In this document: positions 19,051 to 28,012 of the stretch, piece after piece | How positions within the stretch are numbered: position 1 is the stretch's first letter | Layout of the letters: the number at the start of each line of letters is the position of its first letter | Assembly (NCBI GenBank): GCA_963697285.1 | Contig: CAVONI010000011.1 | Span: forward strand, 744,001-808,000 | Source: JAEUQQ01 sp963697285 | GTDB lineage: Bacteria > Acidobacteriota > Vicinamibacteria > Vicinamibacterales > JAFNAJ01 | Direction of reading: 5' to 3' | Length of the DNA stretch: 64,000 bases | Program-made: the position numbers and the translations under genes | The notes under the pieces: generated by a model | Seen by the model: only the letters and a program-made list of their open reading frames with translations | Databases searched by the model: none | What the model was told of the DNA's origin: nothing

Positions 19051-20709
19051 CTATCCGACGGTCAGGAACTCGACCCGCGGATTCTGCTGCGCGCAGTAGT
19101 TGAGGTGCCACGTCGACTCGAACAGCAGCACCGGACGGCCGTCACGATCGACCGCACGCATCACGCCGCTCGACGGCGTCGTCAGGTCGGCAAGGTGCTG
19201 CGGGTCGCCACGCAGCCAGCGCAAGGCCGTCATCGACATCGTGTCGATGCGGCAGTCGACGCCGTACTCCTGCTGGAGCCGGGCCTCGACGACCTCGAGC
19301 TGCAGCGGCCCCACCACCCCGAGCACCGGCTCGCGGCGTCCGGTCATCGGGTAGACCACCTGCATCAGCCCTTCCTCTTCGAGTTGCCTGACGCCCGCGT
19401 CGAACTGCTTCGACCGCGAGTCGAGCAGGCGCGCGCGGCCGAAGTGCTCGGGTGGGAACCTCGGCACCGGCGGGTAGCGCAACGCCTCGCCCGAGTAGAG
19501 CGTGTCGCCGATGGCGAACTTCCCGGGGTTCGAAAGGCCGATGACATCTCCGGGATAGGCGCGCTCGATCGTCTCGCGGGTGCCGCCAAAGAAGCGGTAC
19601 GGACGCGTCGCGCGGATGGTGTCGCCGAGCCGCGCGTTGACCAGCGCCATGTCCTTGACGAACGCGCCCGAACAGATACGCACGAAGGCGACGCGGTCGC
19701 GGTGGCGGCGATTCATGTTCGCCTGGATCTTGAACACGAATCCCGAGAAGCCGGGTGCATCCGGTGGCACCAGCCCGTGATCGGCCATCCGCGGGCTCGG
19801 AGGTGGCGCCAGCGCGTTGAGGGCTTCGAGGATGGGCTCCAGGCCGAAGTTCGCCAGGGCGCTGCCGAAGTACACGGGCGTCTGTCGTCCCGCCAGGTAC
19901 TCCTGCGGATCGAACGGCGTGCCCGCGCCGTGGAGGAGCTCCACGTCGTTCGTGAGCGCCGCGTGCGCCTCGGGTCCGAGCATGTCGACCATGACCGGAT
20001 CGCTGGCATCGGCGGTCTGCACCGGGGCGCGGAACCCGCCGCCGGGCACGCGCTCGTAGAGATGGATCACGGCCGGCCCCAGCTCGAAGACGCCGCGGAA
20101 GCGGTCGCCGCTGCCGACCGGCCAGTTGACCGGGGCGGCGTGGATCCCGAGCACCGCCTCGATCTCCTGGAGGAGTTCGAACGGGTCGCGCCCGGGCAGG
20201 TCGAGCTTGTTGACGAACGTCAGCACGGGCAGCCGCCGCAACCGACACACCTCGAACAGCTTCCGGGTCTGCGCCTCGATGCCCTTGGCGGCGTCGATCA
20301 CCATCACCGCGCTGTCGACGGCGAACAGGGTCCGGTAGGTGTCTTCGCTGAAGTCCTGGTGCCCCGGCGTGTCGAGGAGGTTGATCCGGCATCCGTGGAA
20401 CTCGAAGTCGAGCGCCGCGGAGGTGACCGAGATGCCGCGCTCCCGTTCCACGTCCATCCAGTCGGAGACGACGTGGCGCTGCGACTTGCGTCCGCGGACG
20501 GCGCCGGCGAGTTCGATGGCGCCGGCATACAGGAGGAGCTTCTCGGTCAGGGTGGTCTTGCCCGCGTCGGGGTGCGAGATGATCGCGAAGGTGCGGCGCC
20601 GGTTGGCCTCGGCCCGGAGCACCGCGGCATCGCCGCCGTCCATGACGTGCGCCGCGAGGTCGGCCTGCCCCGGGGGTGCATCTGCGGTGTTGTCGAACGG
20701 TGCGTCCAC
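19051..20709 (-). CDS. prfC: Peptide chain release factor 3
   Basis: A 552-residue translational GTPase. It removes RF1/RF2 from the ribosome after peptide release. Seen are the P-loop SHPDAGKTTLTEK (about residue 45), the switch region RGISVTSAAL, the G3 motif DTPGHQDF, the G4 motif NKLD and the RF3-specific DWMDVERERGIS stretch, which separate it from EF-G. Length fits RF3. A 20-residue N-terminal extension precedes the usual start, so an internal ATG at the AAHVMDGG segment is an alternative. Single gene, transcribed away from the PEP-CTERM gene. Confidence 0.95.
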   Translation of the reverse strand: MDAPFDNTADAPPGQADLAAHVMDGGDAAVLRAEANRRRTFAIISHPDAGKTTLTEKLLLYAGAIELAGAVRGRKSQRHVVSDWMDVERERGISVTSAALDFEFHGCRINLLDTPGHQDFSEDTYRTLFAVDSAVMVIDAAKGIEAQTRKLFEVCRLRRLPVLTFVNKLDLPGRDPFELLQEIEAVLGIHAAPVNWPVGSGDRFRGVFELGPAVIHLYERVPGGGFRAPVQTADASDPVMVDMLGPEAHAALTNDVELLHGAGTPFDPQEYLAGRQTPVYFGSALANFGLEPILEALNALAPPPSPRMADHGLVPPDAPGFSGFVFKIQANMNRRHRDRVAFVRICSGAFVKDMALVNARLGDTIRATRPYRFFGGTRETIERAYPGDVIGLSNPGKFAIGDTLYSGEALRYPPVPRFPPEHFGRARLLDSRSKQFDAGVRQLEEEGLMQVVYPMTGRREPVLGVVGPLQLEVVEARLQQEYGVDCRIDTMSMTALRWLRGDPQHLADLTTPSSGVMRAVDRDGRPVLLFESTWHLNYCAQQNPRVEFLTVG

Positions 20710-20791
20710 TCCGCGATTCTACAGTGTCACGCGAAGGGCTCCGTCATGGCTGACTTCTGACCAAGATGACGTGCGTTGCAGGCAAGAAGTC

Positions 20792-20865
20792 TGACAAATA
20801 AGGCAGACAATAGTTGTCAAATGAGACGACTAACTGCCCAGATATTCGTGGCAATTGAGAATTGC
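20792..20865. promoter_or_regulatory. AT-richer tract with nested inverted repeats
   Basis: This part of the 347-base gap before the PEP-CTERM gene is visibly poorer in GC than its surroundings. It contains TGACAA (20792) facing TTGTCA (20814), a tighter GACAA-TAG-TTGTC (20806-20818), and GCAATT-GAG-AATTGC (20851-20865). They lie about 15-90 bases upstream of a sigma-54 promoter candidate, where an enhancer-binding activator would sit. The rest of the gap (20710-20791 and 20895-21056) shows nothing else clear. Confidence 0.4.
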
Positions 20866-20878
20866 GCCTGAAAACCGC

Positions 20879-20894
20879 TGGCCTGTCGCTTGCA
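20879..20894 (+). promoter_or_regulatory. Sigma-54 promoter candidate for the PEP-CTERM gene
   Basis: TGGCCTGTCGCTTGCA matches the -24/-12 pattern TGGCAY-N5-TTGC with the invariant GG and GC exactly 12 bases apart and one mismatch in the -24 box. The predicted transcript starts near 20906 and has a leader of about 150 bases. Known biology: PEP-CTERM genes are often controlled by the PrsK/PrsR pair through sigma-54. Confidence 0.5.
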
Positions 20895-21056
20895 AACCTC
20901 CCGGTGACAACGAACGCGAGCGACCTGCTCGTCTTTGACGTCTCACGCGCCGGTCCGCGTGACGCGACCGGATTACCAGGGGCACGACAGCCGAGGACGA
21001 GATGCCTGCGAGGGATCTGTCGCTTCTTGCCAACGGCTGACCAATCGGAGGGAACA

Positions 21057-21674
21057 ATGAAAAGGCTGATCCTCGCTCTGGCGTGCACGGCGGTGGCCGT
21101 CGCGCCCACTCCCGCTCGCGCGGCCACACTCACCATTCCCGCGGCCATCACGGTGCTCGGCACCAACGTGTTCGCGGGCCCGACGTTCACCGTGTCGGGG
21201 AACTTCTCGGTGACGGACTACTTCGCAATGGAGGCGGACGGCGAAGTCGGCCTCGCGGGAAGCAACTTCTACAACAACGCCGCCGGCATCGTGACGCGTC
21301 CCGGGACGACCAACACGGGCGCGCATCCGGGCCAGGTGTCACCCGCAAGCGGCGGCAGCGTCGCGCCGGGCCTCCCCTACGGCGCGCTGTTCATCGGCAA
21401 CAACACCGTGGGCTTCCACCAGGTGTTTCAGGCAAACGCGGCGAACGGCCTCGGTTCAGCGACGCCACCGCTCGCCCTGTCGGTCAACCGGACCATCGGC
21501 GACCTCTTTGGCGCCTCGATCGCCAATGGCACGGTGCTGATGTTCAGGATCAACGACATCAACACCGGCGACAACAGCGGAGGATTCCGGCTCTCGCCCG
21601 TGCCGGAACCCGCAACGCTGGCGCTGCTGGCGTTCGGCCTCGCGACGGGCGTCGTGCGCCGGCGCACGCGCTAG
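21057..21674 (+). CDS. PEP-CTERM sorting-domain protein
   Basis: 205 residues. GGAGG lies 6 bases before the ATG at 21057. A signal peptide ends near ARAA. The mature domain is a low-complexity, Gly/Asn/Thr-rich beta protein without cysteine. The C-terminus has the complete PEP-CTERM signal: VPEPATLAL, a hydrophobic helix, then RRRTR. Exosortase (EpsH/XrtA) is known to cut at this motif and release the protein to the exopolysaccharide layer. No exosortase gene is in the window. The upstream sigma-54 promoter fits the usual regulation. Function of the displayed domain unknown. Confidence 0.9.
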   Translation: MKRLILALACTAVAVAPTPARAATLTIPAAITVLGTNVFAGPTFTVSGNFSVTDYFAMEADGEVGLAGSNFYNNAAGIVTRPGTTNTGAHPGQVSPASGGSVAPGLPYGALFIGNNTVGFHQVFQANAANGLGSATPPLALSVNRTIGDLFGASIANGTVLMFRINDINTGDNSGGFRLSPVPEPATLALLAFGLATGVVRRRTR

Positions 21675-21691
21675 ACCCTGGGCTCCTGTGC

Positions 21692-21753
21692 TGAGCGCGC
21701 ACAACACCAACCTGGCAGAGACGTCAGGCTGATTCGGACGTGACGCGCGCTCA
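21692..21753. terminator. Long-loop inverted repeat between convergent genes
   Basis: TGAGCGCGC at 21692 faces GCGCGCTCA ending at 21753, a perfect 9-bp stem with a 44-base loop, in the gap between the PEP-CTERM gene and the RND permease. Possible two-way terminator. The loop is long and there is no T run. Confidence 0.25.
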
Positions 21754-21854
21754 ACACACCCGGGCCGACGGGTGAGTCCCATGGGTGGAATCCGTGCAGT
21801 GTCATGCGCGGGTTCCACGCGCGCCCCGAGGGGTCATCGATGTCGCGCCGGGCG

Positions 21855-24800
21855 TCAGACGCCCTCGCCGCGCGCCGTCCCGGCGTCGCCTGGGAAGGCC
21901 GGCATCCCGACAGGTGGCACCGCGGCGGCCGCAGCCTGGCGCCGCTTCCGCCACCACAGCAACTGCAGCACGTCGCTTGGCTTCCACGTACGCATCCCGT
22001 CGAAGTACGAGTAGATGACGGGCGTCACCAGCAGCGTCAGCAGCAGGCACAGCAACTGGCCGCCGATGATGGTCACGGCCATCGATGCGCGCGATCCCGA
22101 CCCGGCCCCCCGCCCGAAGGCGATGGGCAGCATGCCGGCCACGATCGCGATGGTGGTCATCAGGATCGGCCGCAGGCGGACGTGACTGGCCTGGATGAGC
22201 GCCGCGTGCCGTTCGACGCCCTGCGCCCGCAGCGTGTTCGTGTAATCGACCTGCAGGATCGAATTCTTCTTGACGATTCCGAACAGCATCATCAGGCCGA
22301 TGGCACTGTAGACGTTGATCGTCATGCCGAACGCCATCAGCGCGAGCAGCCCTGCCGGCAAGCTGAGCGGCAACGCCGTCATGATGGTCAACGGATGGAT
22401 GAACGAGTTGAACTGCGACGCCAGCACCATGTAGATGAAGATGATGGCCAGCAGGATGGCGAGCACGAAGTCGCCCTGCGCTTCTTCGAGCGTCTTCGCA
22501 CTGCCTCCGAACGTCACCTGGTACCCGGCCTTCAGGCCGAGTTCGCCGACGGTCGCACGCGCGGCGCTGAGCGCCGTGCCAAGGGTCGTCTTCTCACGGT
22601 CGAGGCTGGCCGTCACCGAGAACTGGCGCATGCGGTTGTAGCGCTCGATCGACGCCGGCGCGCTCTCCATCGTCAGGCGGGCGACGTCCGAGACGCGGAC
22701 CATCCGTCCCCCGGTCGCCTGCACGAACAGGTCGCCCATGGCCAGCGCGTCGCGCCGGAAGGGCTCGTCGAGCCGCAAGCGGACGGTGTACTGCTCGTCG
22801 CCGTCCTTGAACTTCGACACTTCCTCGCCGCCCACCAGCGTGCGCAGGCTCGATGACACCGACTCGAGCGGCACGCCGATGTCGGCGGCGCGCTGGCGAT
22901 CGACGGTGATGCGCAACTCCGGCTGCGTCGTTTCGAAGCTGGTGTCGGCATCGGTGACGCCCGGGATCTTGCGCACCCGGTTGAGCAGGTCTGTCGAGTA
23001 GGCTTGCAGCTGGTCCATGTCGGGACCCTGGATGATCATCTGCAGCCGGTTGCTGCTGGCGCCCCCTCCACCACCGCGTCCGCCCCCGCCTCCGCCACCC
23101 CCGGAACTCGCGCCCGAGATGTCGGTGCCGCCCATGACGCTGATCCGCGCGTTCTTGTAACGCGACAAGAGGCGGCGCGTCACGCCCATCAGGGTCTGCT
23201 GCGACCGCTGGCGCTCTTCGAGCGGCGTCAGCTGTATCCAGTAGTTCGCCCCGCCAGGGTCGATCGACGTCATGATCGAGACCACGTCGGTGCCGAGCGC
23301 CTGCCTGATCTCACCCTCGATCGGCGTGGCGTAGTCGAGCGTGCGCTGGAAGCTCGTGCCGCGCGGCAGCCGGACGTTCACGCTGAACTCGCTCTGGTCG
23401 TCGTCCGGCACCAGTTCCTTGCCGACGTACGGATAGAGCACCACCGCCGACGCGACGAAGACGGCCGACACGGCCAGCATGAGGCGGCGATGCGACAGCG
23501 ACCACTCGAGCATGCGCCCATACTGGCGATCGACCCACGCGTAGACCCCACGGTCCTTCGAATGGGTCGCGTGGCCCTGTGCCCCATCGACCGGCCGCAG
23601 CCACCACGCGCAGAGCGCGGGCGTCAGCGTGAACGACACGAACATCGAGATCAGGATCGCCGACGCCGACGTGATGCCGAAGCTGAAGAAATACCGGCCC
23701 ACCTGTCCCGTCATGAACGCGACGGGCAGGAAGATGACGACGAGCGACAGCGTCGTGGCCACGACGGCCAGCCCGATTTCGCCGGTGGCCTTGACGGCCG
23801 CCTCTCTCGGCGACACGCCCTTCTCTTCGACGTACCGGAAGATGTTCTCGAGCACGACGATCGCATCGTCGATGACGATGCCCGTGGCCAGCGACAACGC
23901 CAGCATCGTCATGTTGTTGAGGCTGAAGTCGAGTGCCTTCATCACGGTGAACGTGCCGACGATCGACGTCGGGATCGCCAGCGCCGCGATCGTCGTGACG
24001 CGAACGTTCCGGATGAAGAGGAACACCACGAACGCCGCGAGCAACCCGCCGAGCACGAGGTGGAGCTGGATTTCCTCGAACGACTTGCGGATGAACCGCG
24101 ACTGATCGCGGATGGGCTTCACCTTGATGTCGGCGGGGAGCGTCGCCTGGATCCGTTCGAGCCGCGCAAGCACCCGGTCGACCACCGCCACCGTGTTGGT
24201 GCCCGACTGCTTGCGGATCATCAGCGACACGGCGGTCTCGCCGTCCAGGCGCGTCGAACTGCGCACCTCCTCGATCGAGTCGGTGATCCGCGCGACGTCC
24301 TGGAGCTGGACCGCCGACCCGTCGCGGTACGCGAGGACGATGCGGTTGAAGTCGTCGACGTTGCGCAGGCGTCCCATGGTGCGCATCGCGATGTCGGTCG
24401 GTCCCGTCGTGAAGCTCCCGCCCGGCGACTCGACGTTCTGGCGCGCGACCGCCGAGCGTACGAGGTCGGTCGTGAGGCCGTAGGCGTTCAGCCTGTTGGG
24501 ATTCAGCAGGACCTGGATTTCGCGCTGACGATTGCCGCGGAAGCTGACCTCGCCGACGTCCTGCACGGTCTCGAGCACCTGCTTGATCTGCTTGTCGGCG
24601 ATCAGCGAGATCTCCTTCGGCGAGCGGCCGCCCGAAATGACCAGCGTGAGGATCGGCGCCGAATCGGGATCGATCTTCGTGACCACCGCGGGCTGCGTGT
24701 CGCGGGGAAACTGGCCCTGGATGGCGGCGACCTTGTCGCGGACGTCCTGCGTCGCGGCGTCGATCTCACGCTCGAGCACGAAGGTGATCGTGCAGCGGGC

Positions 24801-25064
24801 ATATCCCTGGTTCGAGCTGCAGCGCAGCTCGTCGATGCCGTTGATGGTGTTGACCGCCGACTCGATCAGCTTGGTGATCGACGTCTCGACTTCCTCCGCG
24901 CTGGCGCCGGGCAGGCTGGCCCCGACGGTGACGGTCGGGTAGTCGGTCTTCGGCATGAGATCCAGCCCGAGCTGCCGATACGAGAACCAGCCCAGGACCA
25001 GCAAGGCTGCACTCATCATCACGGCAAAGACGGGCCGCCTGACGCTGACGTCGGCAAGTTTCAT
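21855..25064 (-). CDS. RND-family efflux permease (HAE1/AcrB type)
   Basis: 1,069 residues, the usual length. It pumps drugs or other amphiphiles across the envelope using the proton gradient. Topology is TM1 at the N-terminus, a large periplasmic loop, TM2-6, a second loop, TM8-12. TM4 has GIVIDDAIVVLENI with the two Asp residues of the proton relay. A glycine-rich insert (SGGGGGGGGRGGGGG, about residue 650) lies in the second periplasmic loop; similar inserts occur in acidobacterial pumps. Its start overlaps the stop of the adaptor gene by four bases (ATGA), so both form an operon. No TolC-type outer-membrane channel gene is adjacent. Confidence 0.93.
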   Translation of the reverse strand: MKLADVSVRRPVFAVMMSAALLVLGWFSYRQLGLDLMPKTDYPTVTVGASLPGASAEEVETSITKLIESAVNTINGIDELRCSSNQGYARCTITFVLEREIDAATQDVRDKVAAIQGQFPRDTQPAVVTKIDPDSAPILTLVISGGRSPKEISLIADKQIKQVLETVQDVGEVSFRGNRQREIQVLLNPNRLNAYGLTTDLVRSAVARQNVESPGGSFTTGPTDIAMRTMGRLRNVDDFNRIVLAYRDGSAVQLQDVARITDSIEEVRSSTRLDGETAVSLMIRKQSGTNTVAVVDRVLARLERIQATLPADIKVKPIRDQSRFIRKSFEEIQLHLVLGGLLAAFVVFLFIRNVRVTTIAALAIPTSIVGTFTVMKALDFSLNNMTMLALSLATGIVIDDAIVVLENIFRYVEEKGVSPREAAVKATGEIGLAVVATTLSLVVIFLPVAFMTGQVGRYFFSFGITSASAILISMFVSFTLTPALCAWWLRPVDGAQGHATHSKDRGVYAWVDRQYGRMLEWSLSHRRLMLAVSAVFVASAVVLYPYVGKELVPDDDQSEFSVNVRLPRGTSFQRTLDYATPIEGEIRQALGTDVVSIMTSIDPGGANYWIQLTPLEERQRSQQTLMGVTRRLLSRYKNARISVMGGTDISGASSGGGGGGGGRGGGGGASSNRLQMIIQGPDMDQLQAYSTDLLNRVRKIPGVTDADTSFETTQPELRITVDRQRAADIGVPLESVSSSLRTLVGGEEVSKFKDGDEQYTVRLRLDEPFRRDALAMGDLFVQATGGRMVRVSDVARLTMESAPASIERYNRMRQFSVTASLDREKTTLGTALSAARATVGELGLKAGYQVTFGGSAKTLEEAQGDFVLAILLAIIFIYMVLASQFNSFIHPLTIMTALPLSLPAGLLALMAFGMTINVYSAIGLMMLFGIVKKNSILQVDYTNTLRAQGVERHAALIQASHVRLRPILMTTIAIVAGMLPIAFGRGAGSGSRASMAVTIIGGQLLCLLLTLLVTPVIYSYFDGMRTWKPSDVLQLLWWRKRRQAAAAAVPPVGMPAFPGDAGTARGEGV

Positions 25065-26458
25065 CGCACGCCCCCCTGCGCTGCCGGACGTTCCTGCCCA
25101 CCCGAGGCACCCCGGGCGCCCGGGGCGCCTCGCGGGCCACTGTCACCAGGCGCGCGTGCAGGCCCGCCCTCGGACTCGCCGGCCTCGAGCACCCGGACGC
25201 TCACGCCAGACGCCAGCTCGTTCAGCTTGCTCGTCGCAAGCACCTCGTCGCCGTTCAGCCCGGACGTCACTTCCCACAGGTCCTTCTGGCGGACGCCGAG
25301 CATCACGCTCTGCTGCGTGATCTTGCCGTCCTTGATGACGTAGACCGAGTTGACGCCCGCCAGCATCGACACGGCGGCGTCCGGAACGGCCATGACGTTG
25401 TCGTCGCGATGGGTGAAGATGACGCCCTTGGCGAAGAAACCGGGCTTCAGCAGGTGCTCGTCGTTCTCGACGAGGGCCTCGACCACGAACGTGCGCATCG
25501 TCTGGTCGAGCGAGGGGCTGATGAACGCGACCGAGCCCTTGAACACGCGGTCACCAAACGACTCGACGCGGAACTCCACCGGCTGGCCGGCCTTGACCAC
25601 GCCGGCGTGGCGCTCCTGCACGCCCGTCCGCAACTTCAGCGGGTGCATCTGGACGATCGTCGCCACGACCGTGCGCTCCTGGATGAACTCCCCCACCTGC
25701 ACGGGCCGATCGGCGACCACGCCCGAAATCGGGGCGCGGACGACGGCGTCGCCGAGCTTCTTGACGGCCAGGTCGTAGGCGGCCCGGCGATCCTGCAGGA
25801 TCGCCTTGTTGGCCCGCGCGGCATCGAGTGCCGACTGCAGCGCCGAGTCGGCCACCTTGAACCGCGTCTCGGCTGACTGGAGGACTTCCGACGACGTGAT
25901 GCCGCGCTGGTTCAGCGCCTTGGCCCGATCGAAAGCAGCCCTGGCGTCGTCGCGGGTGGCCATTGCCGTCGCCACCGACGCGATCTGTTCGTCGGCCGGC
26001 GGAGCGGCGCCGTCATCGACGCGCTCGCCACGCATGCCGAGCTGGGCGCGCGTCTGCCGCAGGGCCGACTCGGCACGCTCGAGCGCCAACTGCAGTTCGC
26101 GCGACTCGATCTGGACCAGCGGCGTTCCGACCTGCACCTGGCGGCCAATCTCGATGAAGACATTGCGGACGACGCCGGCCGCTTCGGCGCTCACCCTGGC
26201 CTGGTCGGGCGACAGCAGCGTGCCCGCCAGGTCGATCTGCCGCTGGATGGGCATGCGGAGGACCTTCGTGGCCTTGACGGCAATCGCCGCCCCACCTTGA
26301 CGTCCCTGCCCGGGCTCCTGGGCCTTCTGGCAGGCGCCGAGCACGAGGATTCCCGCGATGGCCGGCGCAGCGATCAGCCACGCGCGTCGTCGGGCGCGGG
26401 CATCGGGAACTGGATCGCGTGGGAAGGGAGCCGGGCCGGACAGACGAACAGCAACCAT
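25061..26458 (-). CDS. RND efflux periplasmic adaptor (membrane fusion protein), lipoprotein
   Basis: 465 residues. The lipobox LVLGAC (about residue 43) predicts a lipid anchor in the inner membrane. Order: barrel-sandwich half-motif (VSAEAAGVVRNVFIEIGRQV), a long coiled-coil hairpin (residues about 105-210), second half-motif (VVRAPISGVVADR), beta-barrel and membrane-proximal domains. The C-terminal 40 residues are Gly/Pro/Ala-rich and disordered. It is upstream of and overlaps the permease. The Met at 26458 gives a 40-residue cytoplasmic leader before the signal segment; a later start is possible but no better ribosome site was found. Confidence 0.9.
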   Translation of the reverse strand: MVAVRLSGPAPFPRDPVPDARARRRAWLIAAPAIAGILVLGACQKAQEPGQGRQGGAAIAVKATKVLRMPIQRQIDLAGTLLSPDQARVSAEAAGVVRNVFIEIGRQVQVGTPLVQIESRELQLALERAESALRQTRAQLGMRGERVDDGAAPPADEQIASVATAMATRDDARAAFDRAKALNQRGITSSEVLQSAETRFKVADSALQSALDAARANKAILQDRRAAYDLAVKKLGDAVVRAPISGVVADRPVQVGEFIQERTVVATIVQMHPLKLRTGVQERHAGVVKAGQPVEFRVESFGDRVFKGSVAFISPSLDQTMRTFVVEALVENDEHLLKPGFFAKGVIFTHRDDNVMAVPDAAVSMLAGVNSVYVIKDGKITQQSVMLGVRQKDLWEVTSGLNGDEVLATSKLNELASGVSVRVLEAGESEGGPARAPGDSGPRGAPGARGASGGQERPAAQGGVR

Positions 26459-26589
26459 GGAGGCCTAACCTCGGAAGGTGAGGGTGACTGTCGAGCGGGG
26501 GCTCGCGGCACCAAGGGAACGGGCTGGTCGCGCGCCGGTAGGTCTGCGCCCGGATCAAGGCTACGACGCCGGGGACGGCGGCGTTTACT

Positions 26590-27234
26590 TCAGGCCTTGG
26601 GCTTCCCGCCAGCCATGTCCTTGCCGGTCATGTTCTCGATGGCCGTCGTCGCCGCCTTCGCACCGGCAATGACGTCGCGCTCTTCGCCCCCGAGGTAGAT
26701 GCGGCCGAACGACCCGAAGGCCCGCACCTCGAGGATGTTCACCATCGCGTGCTTCTCGGCCTCGTTGGCGGCAATGGCGGCGTAGGCGGCGGGCTCGACC
26801 TCGAGCACGAACAGGCTCTGTCGCGCGGTGATCAACGCCCCGTGCCGCATGCGGTTGATCAATTGCGCATGGTGCGGATCGATGTTGTGGATGATCTGGT
26901 TCGACAGGATGCGTGGCTTCCAGCGGTCGGTTTCCTTCAGCCCGAGGGCGTCGAGAATGGCGACGCCGGCCGCCAGCACATCGGCCTGCGACGGGGAGTG
27001 CACCTCGAGCAGGCCGTACATCCGCTCGATGACCTGCATTCCGGGCCTGACGCTGGTGGCTTTCACGGCGACGTCGGTGATGCGGTTGATCTCGATGCCC
27101 GGCGCAATCTCGACCCACAGCGACGCATCGCCTGGCAGCGGCAGGAATCCCTGCGCCACCGTGCCGAGAAACGCGGCGTGTTGGGACTGCAGCGAATCGA
27201 GGAAGACGTACGAACGCAGGTCGGCCACGCACAC
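26590..27234 (-). CDS. Bacterial microcompartment shell-like (BMC-domain) protein
   Basis: 214 residues. Two alpha/beta halves are visible: the first runs from DVAVKATSVRPGMQVIERMYG through VHSPSQADVLAAGVAILDAL (a BMC pattern of A-x-K, a strand, then a helix starting with an acidic Val-x-A-A-G), and the second from PAAYAAIAANEAEKHAM through EVRAFGSFGRIYLGGEERDV and a closing helix. This is the form of a tandem-BMC (trimer, BMC-T) subunit. The opening segment, LRSYVFLDSLQSQHAAFLG, is shared by a family of such proteins that I recall from proteobacteria and acidobacteria. No other shell protein or signature enzyme is adjacent, so the compartment, if any, must be encoded elsewhere. It is divergent from the CMD-like gene. 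Confidence 0.6.
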   Translation of the reverse strand: MCVADLRSYVFLDSLQSQHAAFLGTVAQGFLPLPGDASLWVEIAPGIEINRITDVAVKATSVRPGMQVIERMYGLLEVHSPSQADVLAAGVAILDALGLKETDRWKPRILSNQIIHNIDPHHAQLINRMRHGALITARQSLFVLEVEPAAYAAIAANEAEKHAMVNILEVRAFGSFGRIYLGGEERDVIAGAKAATTAIENMTGKDMAGGKPKA

Positions 27235-27325
27235 ACTCCTGACCGCGCACCTTACATCGGCTCACCGCCCATGAACAAGCACGGGCCGATGGCTGACACC
27301 GCGCGATTCGCATACCCTTGGTCGC

Positions 27326-27898
27326 ATGGGTCACGACCGCATGCCTCCCCTGGCCGACGGACAACTGAGCGCCGAGCAGCGCGAGGCCGTCGCCGCGTTC
27401 ACCGCCGCGCGCGGCGTCGAGCTGTCCGGACCGTTCATCCCGCTGCTGCGGAGTCCCGAGGTCCTGAACCGCTCACGCGCGCTCGGCGACTACGTCCGTT
27501 TCCGCAGTTCGCTGCCGCCGCGACTCAGCGAGTTCGTCATCCTGCTGGTCGCGCGCCACTGGCACCAGCTGTTCGAGTGGGATAGTCACTGCCCGCTCGC
27601 GACCGCGGCGGGCCTGCCTGCTGACACGGTGCAGGCCATCGCCGAGGCTCGCCGCCCCGCCGGGATGGCCGACGACGAGTCACGACTCCACGACTTCGTC
27701 ACGGAGCTGCAGCAGACCCATGGCGTCAGCGATCCCACGTACGCCCGCGTCGTCGAGATGTTCGGCGAGCGCGGCGTCATCGACGTGATCGGCATCGTCG
27801 GGTACTACTCGCTGCTGGCAATGGTCCTCAACACGGCGCAGACGCCCCGCATGCACCCGGGGGCATCGCCCTTCGCCTCGGCTGTCGCAGAGGCCTAG
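27326..27898 (+). CDS. Carboxymuconolactone decarboxylase/AhpD-like protein
   Basis: 190 residues in the all-helical CMD fold. The core helix FRSSLPPRLSEFVILLVARHWHQLFEWDSH matches the CMD pattern L-x(2)-R-x(2)-E-h-x-I-L-h-V-A...H-x-x-x-W-x-x-H, where AhpD has C-x-x-C; here the Cys pair is missing and His/Trp residues are present, as in the decarboxylase branch. The second half, RVVEMFGERGVIDVIGIVGYYSLLAMVLN, is typical of this group. Members decarboxylate lactones or are of unknown role. Monocistronic; divergent from the BMC-like gene. Confidence 0.8.
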   Translation: MGHDRMPPLADGQLSAEQREAVAAFTAARGVELSGPFIPLLRSPEVLNRSRALGDYVRFRSSLPPRLSEFVILLVARHWHQLFEWDSHCPLATAAGLPADTVQAIAEARRPAGMADDESRLHDFVTELQQTHGVSDPTYARVVEMFGERGVIDVIGIVGYYSLLAMVLNTAQTPRMHPGASPFASAVAEA

Positions 27899-27984
27899 CG
27901 CCACGGCGGAGCGCAGGGGGCGCGAGCCGTGCGGTGGCGCGGGACGAGGGCTGAATGGCGGCGCGGGCCGTGCGGGAGCCGTGG

Positions 27985-28012
27985 GCGGGCCGCGCGGGGG
28001 CGCGGCCCCTAC
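27985..28012 (+). repeat. 28-nt GC-rich dispersed repeat, copy 2
   Basis: 27 of 28 bases match copy 1 at 17681-17708, same orientation (core GGGGCGCGGCCCC, then TAC). It overlaps the stop codon of the leftward gene at 28009. The 80 bases before it are degenerate versions of the same GC-rich motif, as at copy 1. Confidence 0.7.

Noticed and set aside
19024..20760. Rightward frame of 578 codons
   Set aside because: Mirror frame of prfC, whose GTPase motifs are unmistakable.
20849..20865. TGGCA...TTGC as a sigma-54 promoter for the PEP-CTERM gene
   Set aside because: GG and GC are 14 bases apart instead of 12; the box at 20879 has correct spacing. The same bases are better described as an inverted repeat.
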